This document shows positions 62,434-64,000 of a stretch of 64,000 bases of DNA, in pieces. The DNA is from Nitrospinota bacterium (GTDB taxonomy: Bacteria; Nitrospinota_A; UBA7883; JACRLM01), in assembly GCA_016208975.1 (NCBI GenBank), contig JACQXA010000001.1, positions 251,834-315,833 on the forward strand, written 5' to 3'. How positions within the stretch are numbered: position 1 is the stretch's first letter; every line of letters starts with the position of its first letter. Below the pieces are notes generated by a model that was given only the letters and a program-made list of their open reading frames with translations, was not told the origin of the DNA and ran no database searches. A program made the translations under genes and the position numbers.

Positions 62434-64000
62434 ATGAACGAAGGGCCGCTGAACGAAAAGGATTCTGGGCCCAGCCAACAGCCGGAAAACGCCCCTGCCT
62501 CCGGCTGGATATCCCTTAAAAAATGCCACTCTTTCATAAAACACCCGGCTTGCGCCGTTTCGGCGCTCATTGTGTATATCGCCGTCATGTTGGGCGCGTT
62601 TCTATATGTGGCCCCGCTTTTCATCAACATCGAAAAGTTCCGCCCCTTCTTCCAGAACCTTATCTCCGAAAAGCTGAAAGCCGAAACCCGGTTTGACCGG
62701 CTGGACATGACCATTACCGGCTGGGGGCCTGCGGTGGAGTTGTCCAACGTGGTGATGGAGGTGGACGGAAAACCCGTGGTGTCCATCAAGAACCTCAAGG
62801 CCAGGATGAGCGTTATAAGCGCCTTGAGCGGCCATATAACCTTTGACGAGTTCACGGCGGAGGAGCCGGTGGCCAGGATATGGCGAAAGAATGATGGAAC
62901 GTTCAACATTCCGTTGCTAAACGTCAAACCCGATGAGAAGGTCGAGATATCTGACATCATCAAAACGGCCATGTCCACATTCAAATCCGCCTCCATCACC
63001 GGGGGGAACATCAGGTGGAAGGATTCCCTTGCCGCCACCCTCCCCGTCCGGGCCAATGTTTACAGCATAAACGCAAGTTTCTCCCGGGGCGGCGTTGCCA
63101 AACCCGGCTGGATAAACTTTTCAGCGCTGATGAGAAACCGGGGAGCCTCGCCGGCCAGGTTGTTGCTGGCGGGCAGGGTTTCCAACGACCCTCTGAAAGG
63201 TTTGATAGAGGATTTGGAGGGGAACGATGGCCCGGGTTTTATAGGGGCTGTCTCCCTTTCCAACCTGGATATGGAGCGGTTCTGGCCATACCTGCGCCCG
63301 TTCGCCCCTTTCGACAATTTCACCGGCGCCCTCTCCTGGAGCGGCTCGCTGGCCACCGATTTTGAAAGGGGGCTGGTGTCCAAAGGCAGGATAGGGCTTT
63401 CCTCCATCGAGGCCGGGTTCAAAGGCGTTCCCGATTTCGTAGCCCGCCCCCAAAGGGCCACGTTAGCCTACGACGTGGCCGGATGGAACAACAACCTCCA
63501 TATTAAAAAGGCCCGGGCGGATTTGGACGGCTTGATGGCCGAACTGACCGGGAAGATAGAAGGCCTTTCCCTGGAAGATCCTTCCATCATTTTCTCGCTG
63601 AACACCGGGGCCATAAACCTGGAAAACGTGAAAAAATACGTTCCGGGCACGGCCCTTACCCCTCAGCAGGTTTCTTTCCTTAAACAAAGCGTCAAAAAGG
63701 GAAAACTGTACCTGAACGATTTCACCTATTCCGGCAGTGTGGAACAGCTTCGGTCATCGGCGGAACAATACTCTTTAAAACTCTTCTCCGGCCGGTTGAG
63801 GGTGGAAGGTCTTTCGGCGCAGATTCCCGAGATGGCCCTGCCATTCGACGATATGAATGGAATTTTCGAGCTTGAGGGGGACAAGTTGCGGCTTGTGAAC
63901 CTGGCTGGAAGGTATGGTAACAGCTCGGTGGAAGAGATCTCCGGAGAGCTTACAGGGCTTGAAGGGTGGCCCAGCTTCAACGTTGCGGTAAAGGCCGATG
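62434..64000 (+). CDS. AsmA-like envelope protein, N-terminal part (cut by window edge)
   Basis: The ATG at 62434 opens a frame of 522 codons that is still open at the right edge. The first ~40 residues are hydrophilic and cytoplasmic, then one membrane helix (ALIVYIAVMLGAFLYVAPLF). A large periplasmic part follows with the AsmA-type opening (LISEKLKAETRFDRLDMTITGWGPAVELSNVVMEVDG split over the domain). This is the AsmA/TamB-like layout of proteins moving phospholipid or aiding the outer membrane. No ribosome site is obvious. It supports a diderm envelope. Confidence 0.75.
   Translation, partial: MNEGPLNEKDSGPSQQPENAPASGWISLKKCHSFIKHPACAVSALIVYIAVMLGAFLYVAPLFINIEKFRPFFQNLISEKLKAETRFDRLDMTITGWGPAVELSNVVMEVDGKPVVSIKNLKARMSVISALSGHITFDEFTAEEPVARIWRKNDGTFNIPLLNVKPDEKVEISDIIKTAMSTFKSASITGGNIRWKDSLAATLPVRANVYSINASFSRGGVAKPGWINFSALMRNRGASPARLLLAGRVSNDPLKGLIEDLEGNDGPGFIGAVSLSNLDMERFWPYLRPFAPFDNFTGALSWSGSLATDFERGLVSKGRIGLSSIEAGFKGVPDFVARPQRATLAYDVAGWNNNLHIKKARADLDGLMAELTGKIEGLSLEDPSIIFSLNTGAINLENVKKYVPGTALTPQQVSFLKQSVKKGKLYLNDFTYSGSVEQLRSSAEQYSLKLFSGRLRVEGLSAQIPEMALPFDDMNGIFELEGDKLRLVNLAGRYGNSSVEEISGELTGLEGWPSFNVAVKAD

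Overview
The window is a GC-rich, gene-dense piece of a bacterial chromosome. Lipid-anchored and membrane-sensor c-type heme proteins, an AsmA-like envelope protein, PBP2/RodA, long PstC/PstA permeases and a type IV pilus set point to a diderm (Gram-negative) organism. The large number of radical SAM enzymes, a DUF362 ferredoxin-like protein, ADP-forming acyl-CoA synthetase and a NuoE-like subunit suggest anaerobic or microaerobic metabolism. The gene mix resembles deltaproteobacterial-grade, Nitrospirota or Nitrospinota-like lineages, but no rRNA gene is present and the assignment is inference only.

Region 1 (1-8132, minus strand) is the most unusual part. It is a tightly packed, translationally coupled operon running off the left edge. 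In order of transcription it encodes a radical SAM/SPASM protein, a DUF362 ferredoxin-like protein, a 61-residue peptide with a CxxCxCxxC motif, a small P-loop kinase, three more radical SAM proteins, a Pol-beta-type nucleotidyltransferase, a fifth radical SAM/SPASM protein and the start of another gene. This looks like a biosynthetic or maturation system (RiPP or cofactor). I do not recognise it as a described one.

Region 2 (8201-20870): a CBS-domain protein and an AmrS-type radical SAM enzyme, then an MFS transporter facing them. An imperfect array of ~178-bp palindromic repeats follows. Next come ADP-forming acetyl-CoA synthetase and a CoA-transferase/GNAT fusion, and the minus-strand ilvB-ilvN-ilvC-psd-pssA run (branched-chain amino acids and phosphatidylethanolamine).

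Region 3 (20870-28200): lies between two oppositely oriented copies of a ~150-bp MITE-like repeat. It holds a small conserved hypothetical, a long dCTP deaminase, and a pilus block (PilT-like ATPase, zinc-ribbon/receiver-like protein, PilC, PilS-like kinase).

Region 4 (28270-49820): aspS-gltX-thyX; a minus-strand pair resembling methanofuran/H4MPT-linked C1 enzymes; a ClpX-like AAA+ protein lacking the zinc domain; a heme-sensor hybrid kinase with a degenerate receiver; dusB, a phosphohexomutase, mrdA, rodA, a fused radical SAM/DUF2344 protein and rlmN; then a diheme lipoprotein overlapping a Rossmann-GAF-GGDEF protein.

Region 5 (49821-64000): pstC-pstA-pstB-phoU without pstS; an ATP synthase F0 operon (atpZ-atpI-atpB-atpE) behind a strong promoter; a lone NuoE-like gene with a clear terminator; then ffh-rpsP-khpA-rimM-trmD-RNA methyltransferase-rplS, and an AsmA-like gene running off the right edge. 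No tRNA, rRNA or CRISPR array was seen.
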